Assembly (NCBI GenBank): GCA_052034115.1
Contig: JBPOIZ010000061.1
Location: forward strand, 1 to 64,000
Direction: 5' to 3'
DNA from: Lutibacillus sp052034115
Lineage (GTDB): Bacteria > Actinomycetota > Actinomycetes > Actinomycetales > Dermatophilaceae
Length of the DNA stretch: 64,000 nt
Part shown: positions 8,942 through 17,985 of the stretch, piece after piece
Layout of the letters: every line of letters starts with the position of its first letter
How positions within the stretch are numbered: position 1 is the stretch's first letter
Made by a program: the position numbers and the translations under genes
Notes under the pieces: generated by a model
Told to the model about the DNA's origin: nothing
The model's input: only the letters and a program-made list of their open reading frames with translations
The model's database searches: none

Positions 8942-9805
8942 ATGACCGACACCCTGCCCACTCGGCCGGCCGACCGCCCGCTGGTCATGGGCGTCGTCAA
9001 CGTCACCCCGGACTCGTTCAGCGACGGCGGTCGCTGGCTGGACCCGCAGGCCGCGGTCGCCCACGGCACGGCGCTGCTCGCCCACGGCGCCGACATCCTC
9101 GACATCGGCGGCGAGTCCACCCGGCCGGGCGCCACCCGCCCACTGGTCGAGGAAGAGCTGCGCCGGGTCCTGCCGGTCATCCAGGCCCTGGCTCAGGCCG
9201 GCGCCGTCGTTTCGGTCGACACGATGCGCTCCGCGGTCGCGATCGCCGCGGTGCAGGCCGGAGCCACTATCGTCAACGACGTCAGCGGCGGCCTCGCCGA
9301 CCCGAGCATGGGCCGGGCGGTCGCCGACCTCGGCGTCGGCTACATCGCGATGCACTGGCGTGGTCACAGCGTCGACATGCAGACCCGGGCCCGGTATGGC
9401 GATGTCGTCGCGGACGTGCGTGCCGAGCTGTTGGCTCGCGTCGAGGCCCTGATAGGAGACGGCATCGCCCCGCACCGACTGGTCCTCGACCCCGGCCTGG
9501 GTTTCGCCAAGCTCGCGAGCCACAACTGGGCCCTCCTGGCGGCCACCGCCGAGCTGGTCACCTCGCTCGGGCATCCGATGCTCGTCGGCGCCTCGCGCAA
9601 GTCGTTCCTCGGCACCATCGGGGCGGGCCCTGACGATCCGCCGAGACCGGCGCCGGAGCGGGATGCGGCCACCGCGGCCACCAGCGTGCTGCTCGCCCAA
9701 GCCGGCGTGTGGGGGCTGCGTGTCCACGACGTCCACGCCACGATGGACGCACTCCAGGTGCACGCCGCCTGGGCCCGCGCGGCGAGGCAGGAGGAGCTGC
9801 GGTGA
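8942..9805 (+). CDS. folP: Dihydropteroate synthase
   Basis: Condenses p-aminobenzoate with dihydropterin pyrophosphate; the sulfonamide target. 287 residues forming a TIM barrel, with the N-terminal signature MGVVNVTPDSFSDGG, then DIGGESTRPG and the later VDPG-type segment LVLDPGLGFAK. It follows folE by 19 bases and overlaps the next gene by GTGA, so the operon is tightly coupled. Confidence 0.95.
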   Translation: MTDTLPTRPADRPLVMGVVNVTPDSFSDGGRWLDPQAAVAHGTALLAHGADILDIGGESTRPGATRPLVEEELRRVLPVIQALAQAGAVVSVDTMRSAVAIAAVQAGATIVNDVSGGLADPSMGRAVADLGVGYIAMHWRGHSVDMQTRARYGDVVADVRAELLARVEALIGDGIAPHRLVLDPGLGFAKLASHNWALLAATAELVTSLGHPMLVGASRKSFLGTIGAGPDDPPRPAPERDAATAATSVLLAQAGVWGLRVHDVHATMDALQVHAAWARAARQEELR

Positions 9806-10731
9806 GCGACGTCATCCGGGTCACCGGCATCCGCGCCAAGGGCTACCACGGGGTCTTCCCCGAGGAGAAGCGCGAGGGCCAGGAGTTCCTCATCGACGTG
9901 GCCATCGAGATCGACCTGCGGTCCGCGGCGGAGAACGACGACCTGACCCGCACGGTCAGCTATGCCGAGCTGACCTCCGATGTCGTCGCCCGGATCACCG
10001 GACCGTCGTTCGACCTCATCGAGACCCTCGCCGAGCGGATCGCCGAGGACGCCCTCGCCCGAGATCGGGTCCGCTCGGTCGAGGTGACGGTCCACAAGCC
10101 GCATGCGCCGGTGGGGCACCAGATCAGCGACGTCAGCGTGACGATCACGCGCGAGCGAGACGTGCCCGTTGTTGTGGCGCTCGGCGCCAACCTCGGCGAC
10201 GCGGCCCGGACCCTGTCCGACGCCGTCCGCGACCTGGCCGCCATACCGGGGGTGGTGCCGGTCGCGGTGTCGCCGTTGGTGGAGACCGATCCGGTCGGTG
10301 GGCCGGAGCAGCCGGTCTACCTCAACGCCATCCTCCTGGCCCGCACTTCCCTGGCCCCGGCCGAGCTGCTCGCGGCGCTGCACGCCATCGAGTCGCGGCA
10401 CGGCCGGGTGCGGGACATCCGCTGGGGTGCCCGCACCCTCGATCTCGACCTCGTCCAGTACGGCATGCCCGGGACGACCACTGAGGTCGTCCGCGAGGGC
10501 CCGGCACTGACCTTGCCGCACCCTCGCTCGCACGAGCGCGCCTTCGTCCTGCGTCCCTGGCACGCCGTCGACCCCGCCGCCACGATCCGGATGCCCGGCA
10601 CCGCGGCCGGCTCCTTCGCCGGAGCCCGCGGCGCGGTCGGGCACGGCACGATCCGCAAGGTCAGCGACGTGCTCGCCGATGTCGACGAGTCTGGGGTACG
10701 CGTCGGCCCAGCATGGGACCCGCTGCGATGA
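9802..10731 (+). CDS. Fused dihydroneopterin aldolase / HPPK
   Basis: A bifunctional folate enzyme of 309 residues. Residues 1-118 are FolB (GYHGVFPEEKREGQEFLIDV, with the conserved Glu and the C-terminal VHKPHAP motif). From about residue 122 (VVVALGANLGDA) to 280 it is FolK, ending in RWGARTLDLDLVQYG and HPRSHERAFVL, the pyrophosphokinase ATP and magnesium signatures. These are often two genes; here they are one reading frame with no stop. The GTG start overlaps the folP stop. Confidence 0.93.
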   Translation: MSDVIRVTGIRAKGYHGVFPEEKREGQEFLIDVAIEIDLRSAAENDDLTRTVSYAELTSDVVARITGPSFDLIETLAERIAEDALARDRVRSVEVTVHKPHAPVGHQISDVSVTITRERDVPVVVALGANLGDAARTLSDAVRDLAAIPGVVPVAVSPLVETDPVGGPEQPVYLNAILLARTSLAPAELLAALHAIESRHGRVRDIRWGARTLDLDLVQYGMPGTTTEVVREGPALTLPHPRSHERAFVLRPWHAVDPAATIRMPGTAAGSFAGARGAVGHGTIRKVSDVLADVDESGVRVGPAWDPLR

Positions 10732-11246
10732 CCTCCGATCCCCGCGGCGTCCGGCCGAACCTGCTCGCCCTCGTCGTGCTCCTCGCGGGAGCCCTGGGGT
10801 ATGTCGTGCTGCGCCTGGTCGTGGCGGGCGGCACCGGCCTGCCGGTGGTGGGCTGGATGTCCCCGGTCGTCCTGATCTTCCTCTCCGGGGCCATCCTCGC
10901 GGCGGGGCTGCCGATCAAGCGCCTGCAAGAGGGGCGCCCGGGTCCCCGGCCGGTCGGGATGCTGCGGGCCGCGCGCACGGTGGTCCTCGCCCAGGCCTCG
11001 GCCCTGACCGGAGCCGCCGTCGTGGGCTGGTATGCCGCACAGGGCGCGGTCCTGCTCGGGGACGCCGACATCCCCACGGTCCGGGATCGGCTCTGGCCGG
11101 TCATCGCGACGGTCCTGGCCGGGCTGCTCCTATCGATTGCGGGGCTCGTCGTGCAGCGTTGGTGCCGGATCGACGACTCCGATCACCACCGCCACGGGCC
11201 TTCGGGCGGCGGCTCCCCCGCGACACCTGCTGGCGAACCCGCGTAG
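10728..11246 (+). CDS. DUF3180 membrane protein
   Basis: 172 residues with four hydrophobic segments (about 15-37, 45-65, 85-105, 128-148) and a charged His-rich tail; a match to the DUF3180 family that habitually follows folK in Actinobacteria. Function unknown. The ATG overlaps the folBK stop (ATGA), placing it last in the ftsH-fol operon. Confidence 0.8.
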   Translation: MTSDPRGVRPNLLALVVLLAGALGYVVLRLVVAGGTGLPVVGWMSPVVLIFLSGAILAAGLPIKRLQEGRPGPRPVGMLRAARTVVLAQASALTGAAVVGWYAAQGAVLLGDADIPTVRDRLWPVIATVLAGLLLSIAGLVVQRWCRIDDSDHHRHGPSGGGSPATPAGEPA

Positions 11247-11350
11247 TCTGAACCGTCGTCCTGCCGGATCCGGCCGGCGAACCGGCCGTCGAGGGCCGAG
11301 GCGAGTGGTAGGGTGCGACCCGCCGAAGGGCGCCTCGGAGAGGAGTCGTC

Positions 11351-13687
11351 GTGTCCAAGAAGCATGGTCACGGAAAGCACGACGAGCACGCGCCAATGCC
11401 CGGGCCGGCGCCGACGCCGGCGCCGAGCGCGAACCAGCCGTCCGACGTCGAGCCGGCCCCCGCGGTGGACCCCACGGCCACGCCCCAGGCTCCAGCCGCT
11501 GCGGCGCCGATCGGCGCGCCGTCTCCTGCGGACGCCACGCGCCCCGCAGAGTCGGTCGCGGGGGGCCACGCCCCGGCGCCGGCCCCCACCGAGCCCGACA
11601 GCCTCACCACCGAGTCGACCGAGGACGGGACCGCCGCCAGCGTCGGCGCCCCGGATGAGATTGCGGACGGCGTGCCGGTAATCCCCGGTCCGACCACAGC
11701 AGTTCCCCTGCACGCCGCCGAGACCATCGAGCGTCGCCCGGCCATCGAATACCACTCCACCACCCACGCGGAGCACTTCCTCATCCGCGCTCTGGTCGCG
11801 TCCACGCCTGGGCTGCGCACCCTGAAGGTCTACCGCCGCGCGTGGCTGCGCCCCGACATCCTGGCCGGGATCGCGGTCGCGGCATACCTCGTGCCGCAGG
11901 TCATGGCGTATGCCGCCATCGTCAACGTGCCCACCGTCGTAGGCCTGTGGACGGCACTTGCCGCCCTGCTCGTCTACGCGTTCATGGGGGAGTCGCGCAG
12001 CCTCTCGGTGGGGCCGGAGTCGACGGTCGCCCTGATGGCCGGCACCGCGATCGCCCCGCTGGCCGGTGGCGACCCCACCCGCGCGGTGGCCCTCGGGGCA
12101 GCACTGAGCCTCATCGTGGCCTTCTGGTGTTTCGTCGGTCGGATGGCCCGTCTGGGCGTCATCGCCGAGCTGCTCTCCCAACCGCTGCTCGTCGGTTATC
12201 TCGCCGGGGCCGCTGTGCTCATGGTCGTCGGCCAGCTCGGCAAGATGACGGGCACCAAGGTCGAAGGAGAGACGATCGTCGGGCAGGTGCAGTCGTTCGC
12301 CTCCGCCGTGGTCGGCACGAAGTTCACCACGCTGTATGTCGGCCTGGCCACCCTCGCGCTGATCTTCCTCGTCCACTGGGTCCGCCCGCGCTGGCCGGCG
12401 CCGCTCATCGCCGTTGCGGCGGCCACCATCGCGTGCACCGTCCTGCACCTGAAGGACCAGGGCGTTGCCGTGGTCGGTGCCGTCCCCACCGGGTTGCCGG
12501 TGCCGGCCTTCCCGCAGGTGTCCTGGTCAGACATCCAGTCCCTGCTCGTGGCAGGCGTCGGCGTCGCCATCGTTGCGTACGGCGACAACACCCTGGTGGC
12601 CCGGGGGTTCCCGGCCCCGCTGGAGCCCGACGAGGACCGCTCGGTCAACCGGATCGACCCGCAGGGTGAGTTGGTCGCCCTCGGCGGCGCGCACGTCGCC
12701 GTGGGCCTGGTCGGGGGCTTCCCGGTCTCCTCCTCGGGCTCGCGCACCGCTTTGGCTCTGGCGTCCGGGGCGCGCACCCAGGTCTACAGCCTCGCTGCGG
12801 CCGCGTGTGTCGTCGTGGTGCTCTTCGTCGCTGGGCCGCTGGTGGCCAACCTGCCGGCCGCGTCGCTCGGGGCCGTCGTCATCTATGCCGCGACCAAGCT
12901 CGTCAAGGTCAAGGAGATCAAACGGCTGGCCCGGTTCCGCAGGCGTGAGCTCCTGCTGGCAGCGACCGCGACGTTCGGGACGATCTTCTTCGGCATCCTC
13001 GCCGGGGTCGGGATCGCCATCGGGTTGAGCCTGCTGGAGATGGCGCAGCGGCTCGCCCGCCCACGGGACAGTGTCCTCGGGCGTGTCCCCGGCCTACCGG
13101 GCATGCACGACGTCAACGACTACGCCAACGCTCAGACGCTTCCCGGCCTGATCGTCTATCGGTATGACGCGCCCCTGTTCTTCGCCAACGCCGGCGACAT
13201 CCAGCGTCGAGCCCTGGCCGTCGTCGACCAGGAGAACGCGACCTTCCCCGAGACCCCGTGCCGGTGGTTCGTGCTCAACGTCGAGGCGAACGTCGAGGTG
13301 GACATCACCGCCGCCGACGCGCTGCGCGACCTGCACGCCGACCTCGCCGAACGCGGCGCCCGGCTTGGGCTGGCCCGGGTCAAGCATGACCTGCTCCTGG
13401 CCCTGAAGAAGGCTGGGCTGACCAAACTCATCGGCGAGGACATGCTCTTCCCGACCTTGCCGGTGGCCGAGGAGTCCTACGTCGCCTGGGCCACGGCCCA
13501 CCCCGCACCCAAGGCCGCGCCGGCCGTGGCGGCGACCAAGGTCGACCGGCTCACCCCAGCCGGCTGGATCGACCGTCAGGTGGCGGAGGTGCCGGTGCTC
13601 GTGCCGAGCATCACGCCGCCGCCGGTGCTCCCTGCGGATCTGGCCGCAGCGGCACAGCGGAGGGACCCCGCGGCGCCGACGGAGTGA
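11351..13687 (+). CDS. SulP-family anion transporter with STAS domain
   Basis: 778 residues. Residues 1-140 are a Pro/Ala-rich, low-complexity cytoplasmic extension. A SulP core of 10-12 membrane segments follows, beginning DILAGIAVAAYLVPQVMAYA, the family signature, and containing GPESTVALM. A C-terminal STAS domain lies at about 590-690 (IVYRYDAPLFFANAGDI), then a Pro/Ala tail. Likely substrates are sulfate, bicarbonate or carboxylates; sequence alone does not decide. GTG start; TAGGGT at 11309-11314 could be its -10 box with a 30-base leader. Convergent with nuoD, with a 5-base gap. Confidence 0.9.
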   Translation: MSKKHGHGKHDEHAPMPGPAPTPAPSANQPSDVEPAPAVDPTATPQAPAAAAPIGAPSPADATRPAESVAGGHAPAPAPTEPDSLTTESTEDGTAASVGAPDEIADGVPVIPGPTTAVPLHAAETIERRPAIEYHSTTHAEHFLIRALVASTPGLRTLKVYRRAWLRPDILAGIAVAAYLVPQVMAYAAIVNVPTVVGLWTALAALLVYAFMGESRSLSVGPESTVALMAGTAIAPLAGGDPTRAVALGAALSLIVAFWCFVGRMARLGVIAELLSQPLLVGYLAGAAVLMVVGQLGKMTGTKVEGETIVGQVQSFASAVVGTKFTTLYVGLATLALIFLVHWVRPRWPAPLIAVAAATIACTVLHLKDQGVAVVGAVPTGLPVPAFPQVSWSDIQSLLVAGVGVAIVAYGDNTLVARGFPAPLEPDEDRSVNRIDPQGELVALGGAHVAVGLVGGFPVSSSGSRTALALASGARTQVYSLAAAACVVVVLFVAGPLVANLPAASLGAVVIYAATKLVKVKEIKRLARFRRRELLLAATATFGTIFFGILAGVGIAIGLSLLEMAQRLARPRDSVLGRVPGLPGMHDVNDYANAQTLPGLIVYRYDAPLFFANAGDIQRRALAVVDQENATFPETPCRWFVLNVEANVEVDITAADALRDLHADLAERGARLGLARVKHDLLLALKKAGLTKLIGEDMLFPTLPVAEESYVAWATAHPAPKAAPAVAATKVDRLTPAGWIDRQVAEVPVLVPSITPPPVLPADLAAAAQRRDPAAPTE

Positions 13688-13692
13688 GCTGG

Positions 13693-14865
13693 CTACTTGT
13701 CGACGTCGCCGACGACGAAGAACATCGACCCCAGGATCGAGACCATGTCCGAGAGCAGCTGGCCGGGCAGCATCTCCTGCAGCACCTGGACGTTGCCGAA
13801 CGAGGCCGAGCGCAGCTTGAGCCGCCACGGCGTCTTGTCGCCGAGGGAGGCCAGGTAGTAGCCGTTGAAGCCGAGCGGGTTCTCCGTGCCGACGTAGATC
13901 TCGCCCTCGGGCACCTTGAGCACCTTGGGGAGTCGGACGTTGATGGGTCCTTGCGGCAGGGCGGCGAGCCGGTGCGCACACTCCTGCGCCACGTCGAGGC
14001 TGACGTAGGTCTGCTCCAGCAGGCACTGCAGGCGGGCCAGACCGTCACCCTCTTCGCGGGTCACCACCCGCCCCGGGCCGCCGGGCACGAAGAGCTCGCC
14101 ATACGCGAGGTATGGCGCGTCCCGGCGCAGGTCGACATCCACGCCGGAGGCGCGGGCGATCGGCCCGGTGACGCCATAGGCGTGAACGAGCTCCTTGCTG
14201 AGCACCCCGACGCCGCGGGTGCGGCCGATGAGGATGGGGTTCTCGAGCATGAGGTTGTCGACGTCCTTGAGCCGCTTGCGCACCAGCGTGATGCACTCGT
14301 CCATCCGCTGGAGCCACCCGGCGGGCAGCTCCTGGCGCAGGCCACCGACGCGGTTGAACATGTAGTGCAGCCGACCGCCGGAGACCTCCTCGAGGAGGGT
14401 CTGGATGTCTTCGCGCTCGCGGAACGCGAAGAACATCGGGGTGATGGCCCCGAGCTCGAGGGCGTAGGACCCAAGGAACATCAGGTGGCTGAGCACCCGC
14501 TGCAGCTCGACGAGCATCGTGCGTGCCCAGGTGGCCCGCTCGGGCACCTCCATGCCGAGCATGGCTTCGACCGCAAGAGCCACCCCGACCTCGTTGGCGA
14601 AGGCGGACAGCCAGTCATGCCGGTTGGCCAGGACGAGGATCTGGCGGTAGTCCCGCACCTCGAAGAGCTTCTCTGCGCCGCGATGCATGTAGCCGATGAC
14701 CGGCTCGGCCGACACGAGCCGCTCGCCGTCGAGGACGATCCGTAGGCGCAGCACACCGTGCGTCGCCGGGTGCTGCGGACCGATGTTCAGCGTCATGTCT
14801 GCGGTGGCGAGGCCCGCCGCCCCGAGGCCGACGGTGAGCTCACGCTGGGTGGCCGTGACAGTCAT
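13693..14865 (-). CDS. Stand-alone NuoD-like (49 kDa) complex I subunit paralogue
   Basis: 390 residues, full length for NuoD. The N-terminal NIGPQHPATHG and GYMHRGAEKLFE motifs line the quinone site in complex I, and the C-terminal GEIYVGTENPLGFNGYYL and DMVSILGSMFFVVGDVDK are typical. It lies outside any nuo operon, so it is probably the second NuoD copy known from some Actinobacteria rather than the main subunit; which complex it joins is unknown. The only upstream neighbour on the strand is a MidA-type methyltransferase gene. Confidence 0.85.
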   Translation of the reverse strand: MTVTATQRELTVGLGAAGLATADMTLNIGPQHPATHGVLRLRIVLDGERLVSAEPVIGYMHRGAEKLFEVRDYRQILVLANRHDWLSAFANEVGVALAVEAMLGMEVPERATWARTMLVELQRVLSHLMFLGSYALELGAITPMFFAFREREDIQTLLEEVSGGRLHYMFNRVGGLRQELPAGWLQRMDECITLVRKRLKDVDNLMLENPILIGRTRGVGVLSKELVHAYGVTGPIARASGVDVDLRRDAPYLAYGELFVPGGPGRVVTREEGDGLARLQCLLEQTYVSLDVAQECAHRLAALPQGPINVRLPKVLKVPEGEIYVGTENPLGFNGYYLASLGDKTPWRLKLRSASFGNVQVLQEMLPGQLLSDMVSILGSMFFVVGDVDK

Positions 14866-14895
14866 GCGTCCGAGTCTGCCGCATGGCCGCCGCGC

Positions 14896-15867
14896 TCAGG
14901 CAGGGGCCACACGGCCCGAGTCCGTGGCGGGCCGTTCCAGGATCGCCCAGAGGAAGCCGCCATACCCGCCGGGGGAGAGCAGGGTCGCTGCGTGGCTGGC
15001 CCTGGCGAGGGCGTCCAGGTATGCCGCGGGGTCGGCGCCGGCCAGGGCGGCGTCCGGGATCCGCCCGGAGACCCCCAGCTCGCGCAGCAGCTCGCGCTGG
15101 GTCACCAACCGGGTATGCCGCAGCGCGTCCATCGCCACGTGGGCGGTGATGTCACAGGAGCCGTCGGGCACCGGGGCCACCTGGCCACCGGCCCGGTAGC
15201 CCGTCAGTGTGCCGTCGGCCGGGCGGTCCGAGCGGGTGTGGCCGTAGTCCACCGCGACGGCCAGGCCGGAGCCGAGGCGGTCGGTCAGGTGCGTCCACGC
15301 GTCGTCGCGCGCTCGACCGATCTCCACCCGATCCCCGGGGGCGCTCGTGGGCCACCACCTCCTGGCCCAGTCCAGGTCCGGTCCGGTCAGCGGCGACCCC
15401 CAGGCCTCCTCGCCGGTGTCCGGGTCGACGAGCACGACCCGCAGGACGTGATCGGGGTCGACCTCGGCGATCGGGCAGGGGACGACGTCGAGCCACTCGT
15501 GGGCCAGGACCAGGCTGTCGGTGAGCGGCCCGAGCTCGTCCGGCAGGTCGGCGCCGCCGGGGGAGCGGACCCAGCCGATGCGCTCCGACAGCTGCGGCGG
15601 GCGCGGCACGACGTCGACGCCGATCAACTCCAGATCGGTGTCGAGTGCCGCCAGATGGGTGAGCAACTCTCCCCGGCCGGCGCCGACGTCGACCAGGCGA
15701 CGCAGCCCGCGCGTCGTGGCCCACCGGGCGAGGGCATCGGCGAGCACCGCCCCCGGGCCGCCGTGGGTGGCCGTGGCGAAGTGCCCCGCGGGCCCGGCCC
15801 CTCGGTAGAAGCCGCGCTCGCCATACAGGGCCTCGCGCCAGGCGCCCTCCCACGGAACGAAACCCAC
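14896..15867 (-). CDS. MidA/NDUFAF7-type SAM-dependent methyltransferase
   Basis: 323 residues. The SAM-binding motif I is RRLVDVGAGRGELLTHLA; it is followed by LVLAHEWLDVVPC, the family's equivalent of the NELxDxxP element, and a C-terminal segment in the YDYGH style (VAVDYGHTRSD). The mitochondrial relative NDUFAF7 methylates an arginine of the NuoD homologue NDUFS2. The direct neighbour here is a NuoD paralogue, so that protein is the obvious candidate substrate. The GTG start is 7 bases after a TAGGGT -10 box. Confidence 0.8.
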   Translation of the reverse strand: MGFVPWEGAWREALYGERGFYRGAGPAGHFATATHGGPGAVLADALARWATTRGLRRLVDVGAGRGELLTHLAALDTDLELIGVDVVPRPPQLSERIGWVRSPGGADLPDELGPLTDSLVLAHEWLDVVPCPIAEVDPDHVLRVVLVDPDTGEEAWGSPLTGPDLDWARRWWPTSAPGDRVEIGRARDDAWTHLTDRLGSGLAVAVDYGHTRSDRPADGTLTGYRAGGQVAPVPDGSCDITAHVAMDALRHTRLVTQRELLRELGVSGRIPDAALAGADPAAYLDALARASHAATLLSPGGYGGFLWAILERPATDSGRVAPA

Positions 15868-15874
15868 CCCGCGG

Positions 15875-15880
15875 ACCCTA
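15875..15880 (-). promoter_or_regulatory. Near-leaderless -10 box of the MidA-type methyltransferase
   Basis: Minus strand TAGGGT, then 7 bases, then the GTG start at 15867. No convincing -35. Confidence 0.45.
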
Positions 15881-15923
15881 CCGCGCGGCTGGACGCCGGC
15901 ACGGGACCGCGGTGCCGAGTAGA

Positions 15924-15929
15924 TACCCT
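15924..15929 (+). promoter_or_regulatory. Leaderless -10 box of lysS
   Basis: TACCCT followed by exactly 6 bases and then GTG at 15936. No clear -35. This supports the GTG as start over the in-frame codon 24 bases upstream. Confidence 0.5.
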
Positions 15930-15935
15930 GTCCGG

Positions 15936-17447
15936 GTGAACCAGCCCCCCGTCGACGCCGCCGACGCCCCTGCCCTCGACCTGCCCGAGCAGATGCGGGT
16001 CAGGCATGAGAAGCGCAGTCGGCTCCTCGAGGCAGGCTCGGCGCCCTACCCGGTCACGGTGGGCCGCACCCATACCCTCGCGGAGGTCCGGCAGGCGTGG
16101 GGCCATCTCGAGGCGGGGGCCGAGACCGACGCGGTCGTCACGGTCGCCGGTCGTGTCATGTTTGTGCGCAACACCGGCAAGCTCTGCTTCGCCACCCTGC
16201 AGGAGGGCATCGGCACGCGTCTGCAGGTCATGCTCTCGCTCGCGGACGTCGGCGAGGCGGCGCTCGCGTCCTGGAAGGAGCTCGTCGACCTCGGCGACCA
16301 CGTCGCCGTCACCGGGCGGGTGGTCTCCAGCCGCCGCGGCGAGCTGTCCGTCATGGCGACCTCGTGGCAGATGGCGAGCAAGGCGCTGCGCCCCCTGCCG
16401 ACGCTGCACAAGGACCTCTCCGAGGAGACCCGGGTCCGGCAGCGCTACGCCGACCTCATCGTCCGGCAGGAGGCCCGGGACATGGTCCGGCTCCGCGCGA
16501 CGGTCACCGCGGCGATCCGCTCCGAGCTCGACCGGCAGGGGTTTGTCGAGGTCGAGTCCTCGATCCTCCAGCTGATCCACGGCGGCGCGAACGCTCGCCC
16601 GTTCCGCACCCACATGAACGCCTTCGACGTCGAGATGACGTTGCGGATCGCCCTCGAACTGAGCCTGAAGAAGGCCGTCGTCGGCGGGGTGGACCGGGTC
16701 TACGAGCTCGGGCGGATCTTCCGCAACGAGGGCTCCGACTCCACGCACAGCCCCGAGTTCACGATGCTCGAGGTCTATCAGGCGTATGGCGATCAGACGA
16801 CGATCGCGGCGGTCATCCGAGACGTCTACCTCGCCGCCGCCGACGCGCTGGGCACCCGCCAGTTCGAGACTCCGATGGGGGTGGTCGACCTGGCCGGCGA
16901 GTGGCGCTGGCTCTCGGTCTACCCCGCGATCTCCGAGGCGGTCGGCGAGGTCGTGACCATCGCGACCCCGCGCGAGCGGCTCGCCGAGCTGGCCGCAGGA
17001 CACGACGTGGCCATCGACGAGAGCTGGGGAGCCGAGAAGATCGCCCTGGAGCTGCTCAGCGAGCTGGTCGAGCCGACTCTGCTCCAGCCGACCTTCCTCT
17101 ACGACTACCCGGCCTCGGCACAGCCGTTGGCCCGGCGGCACCGCAGCGAGCCGGGCCTCATCGAGGCCTGGGATCTGATCATCGCCGGGGTCGAGCGGGG
17201 CACCGGGTTCTCCGAGCTCATCGACCCGGTCATCCAGCGCGAGATCCTCACGGCTCAGTCGCTGCTGGCCGCCGGTGGTGACCACGAGGCGATGCAGCTC
17301 GACGAGGACTTCCTGCGGGCCCTGGAGTATGGTGCGCCGCCGATGGGAGGCCTCGGGCTGGGTATTGACCGCCTGGTGATGCTGTTCACCGGCGCCAGCA
17401 TCCGCGAGACGATCCTCTTTCCCCTGCTGAAGCCGGAAGGGGCCTGA
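15936..17447 (+). CDS. lysS: Lysyl-tRNA synthetase (class II)
   Basis: Charges tRNA-Lys. 503 residues: an N-terminal OB-fold (VTVAGRVMFVRNTGKLCFATLQ) and a class II catalytic core with motif 2 RIFRNEGSDSTHSPEFTMLE and motif 3 GLGLGIDRLVMLFTG. Two usual motifs are slightly altered (SILQLIHGGANARPF for the common ILxxxxGGAxARPF). The start follows a leaderless promoter. A small membrane protein gene follows after 1 base. Confidence 0.95.
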   Translation: MNQPPVDAADAPALDLPEQMRVRHEKRSRLLEAGSAPYPVTVGRTHTLAEVRQAWGHLEAGAETDAVVTVAGRVMFVRNTGKLCFATLQEGIGTRLQVMLSLADVGEAALASWKELVDLGDHVAVTGRVVSSRRGELSVMATSWQMASKALRPLPTLHKDLSEETRVRQRYADLIVRQEARDMVRLRATVTAAIRSELDRQGFVEVESSILQLIHGGANARPFRTHMNAFDVEMTLRIALELSLKKAVVGGVDRVYELGRIFRNEGSDSTHSPEFTMLEVYQAYGDQTTIAAVIRDVYLAAADALGTRQFETPMGVVDLAGEWRWLSVYPAISEAVGEVVTIATPRERLAELAAGHDVAIDESWGAEKIALELLSELVEPTLLQPTFLYDYPASAQPLARRHRSEPGLIEAWDLIIAGVERGTGFSELIDPVIQREILTAQSLLAAGGDHEAMQLDEDFLRALEYGAPPMGGLGLGIDRLVMLFTGASIRETILFPLLKPEGA

Positions 17448-17448
17448 C

Positions 17449-17766
17449 ATGGGTGAGGTCTGGAATGCAGCATTTCCCTACATAGCAGCTCTGCTGCCCA
17501 CGATCGGGGTTGCCTTCCTCTTCTATCACATCATGAAGTACATCCTTGAAGGGGATCGCCGAGAGCGGCTGGCGCAGGCCCGATGGGAGCGCGAGCAGGC
17601 CTCGTCGCCGACACGTGAGCATCCGGAAGCTGGTGGCATCGGCCGCCCGTCCGAGGGCCCCGCCGCGGCCTCCACCGCGGCCTCCGCCGCGGCCACCGCC
17701 GCGGCCACCGCCGACGACCCGACCGGGTCGGACGACAGTGCGGATCCGGGCCTGACCAAACCCTGA
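17449..17766 (+). CDS. Small membrane protein downstream of lysS
   Basis: 105 residues. One hydrophobic segment (about residues 7-30, IAALLPTIGVAFLFYHIMKY) is followed by a charged stretch and an Ala/Thr/Ser-rich tail encoded by 12-bp repeats. No recognised domain and function unknown. It starts one base after the lysS stop and is probably co-transcribed. Confidence 0.65.
   Translation: MGEVWNAAFPYIAALLPTIGVAFLFYHIMKYILEGDRRERLAQARWEREQASSPTREHPEAGGIGRPSEGPAAASTAASAAATAAATADDPTGSDDSADPGLTKP
17662..17709 (+). repeat. Four tandem 12-bp repeats
   Basis: Units of GCCGCGGCCWCC (one starts with A), in frame, encoding Ala-Ala-Ala-Ser/Thr runs in the small membrane protein. Probably variable in copy number. 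Confidence 0.8.
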
Positions 17767-17862
17767 TCACTTTCCTTCTGCGCGACCGGAGTTCCCGACG
17801 CTCACGCCGAAAACGGCGATCCCGCGCTGGGGCCACCATTCCGTCGTCGCAGAATTGCTGTG

Positions 17863-17868
17863 TACTAT
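17863..17868 (+). promoter_or_regulatory. -10 box of lsr2
   Basis: TACTAT, predicting a start at about 17875. A GTG lies exactly there and is in frame with lsr2, but a ribosome-site-led ATG occurs 111 bases later. The leader uses codons unlike the gene (TTT, AAA, AGA, GGA), so I read it as a 5' UTR. Confidence 0.5.
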
Positions 17869-17985
17869 CACGGGGTGAGCCCCACGATGGGGTTTCGCCT
17901 CGACGCAGGGGAAAGCGTGGGATTCGAGGCGGTCACCTGGGAGGTGCACGCCCTTCCGGTCAACAAATCCCCAGGAGTGAGATCC

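Noticed and set aside
17662..17709. Short repeats as a possible CRISPR array
   Set aside because: 12-bp repeats are contiguous with no spacers and are in frame in a coding region.
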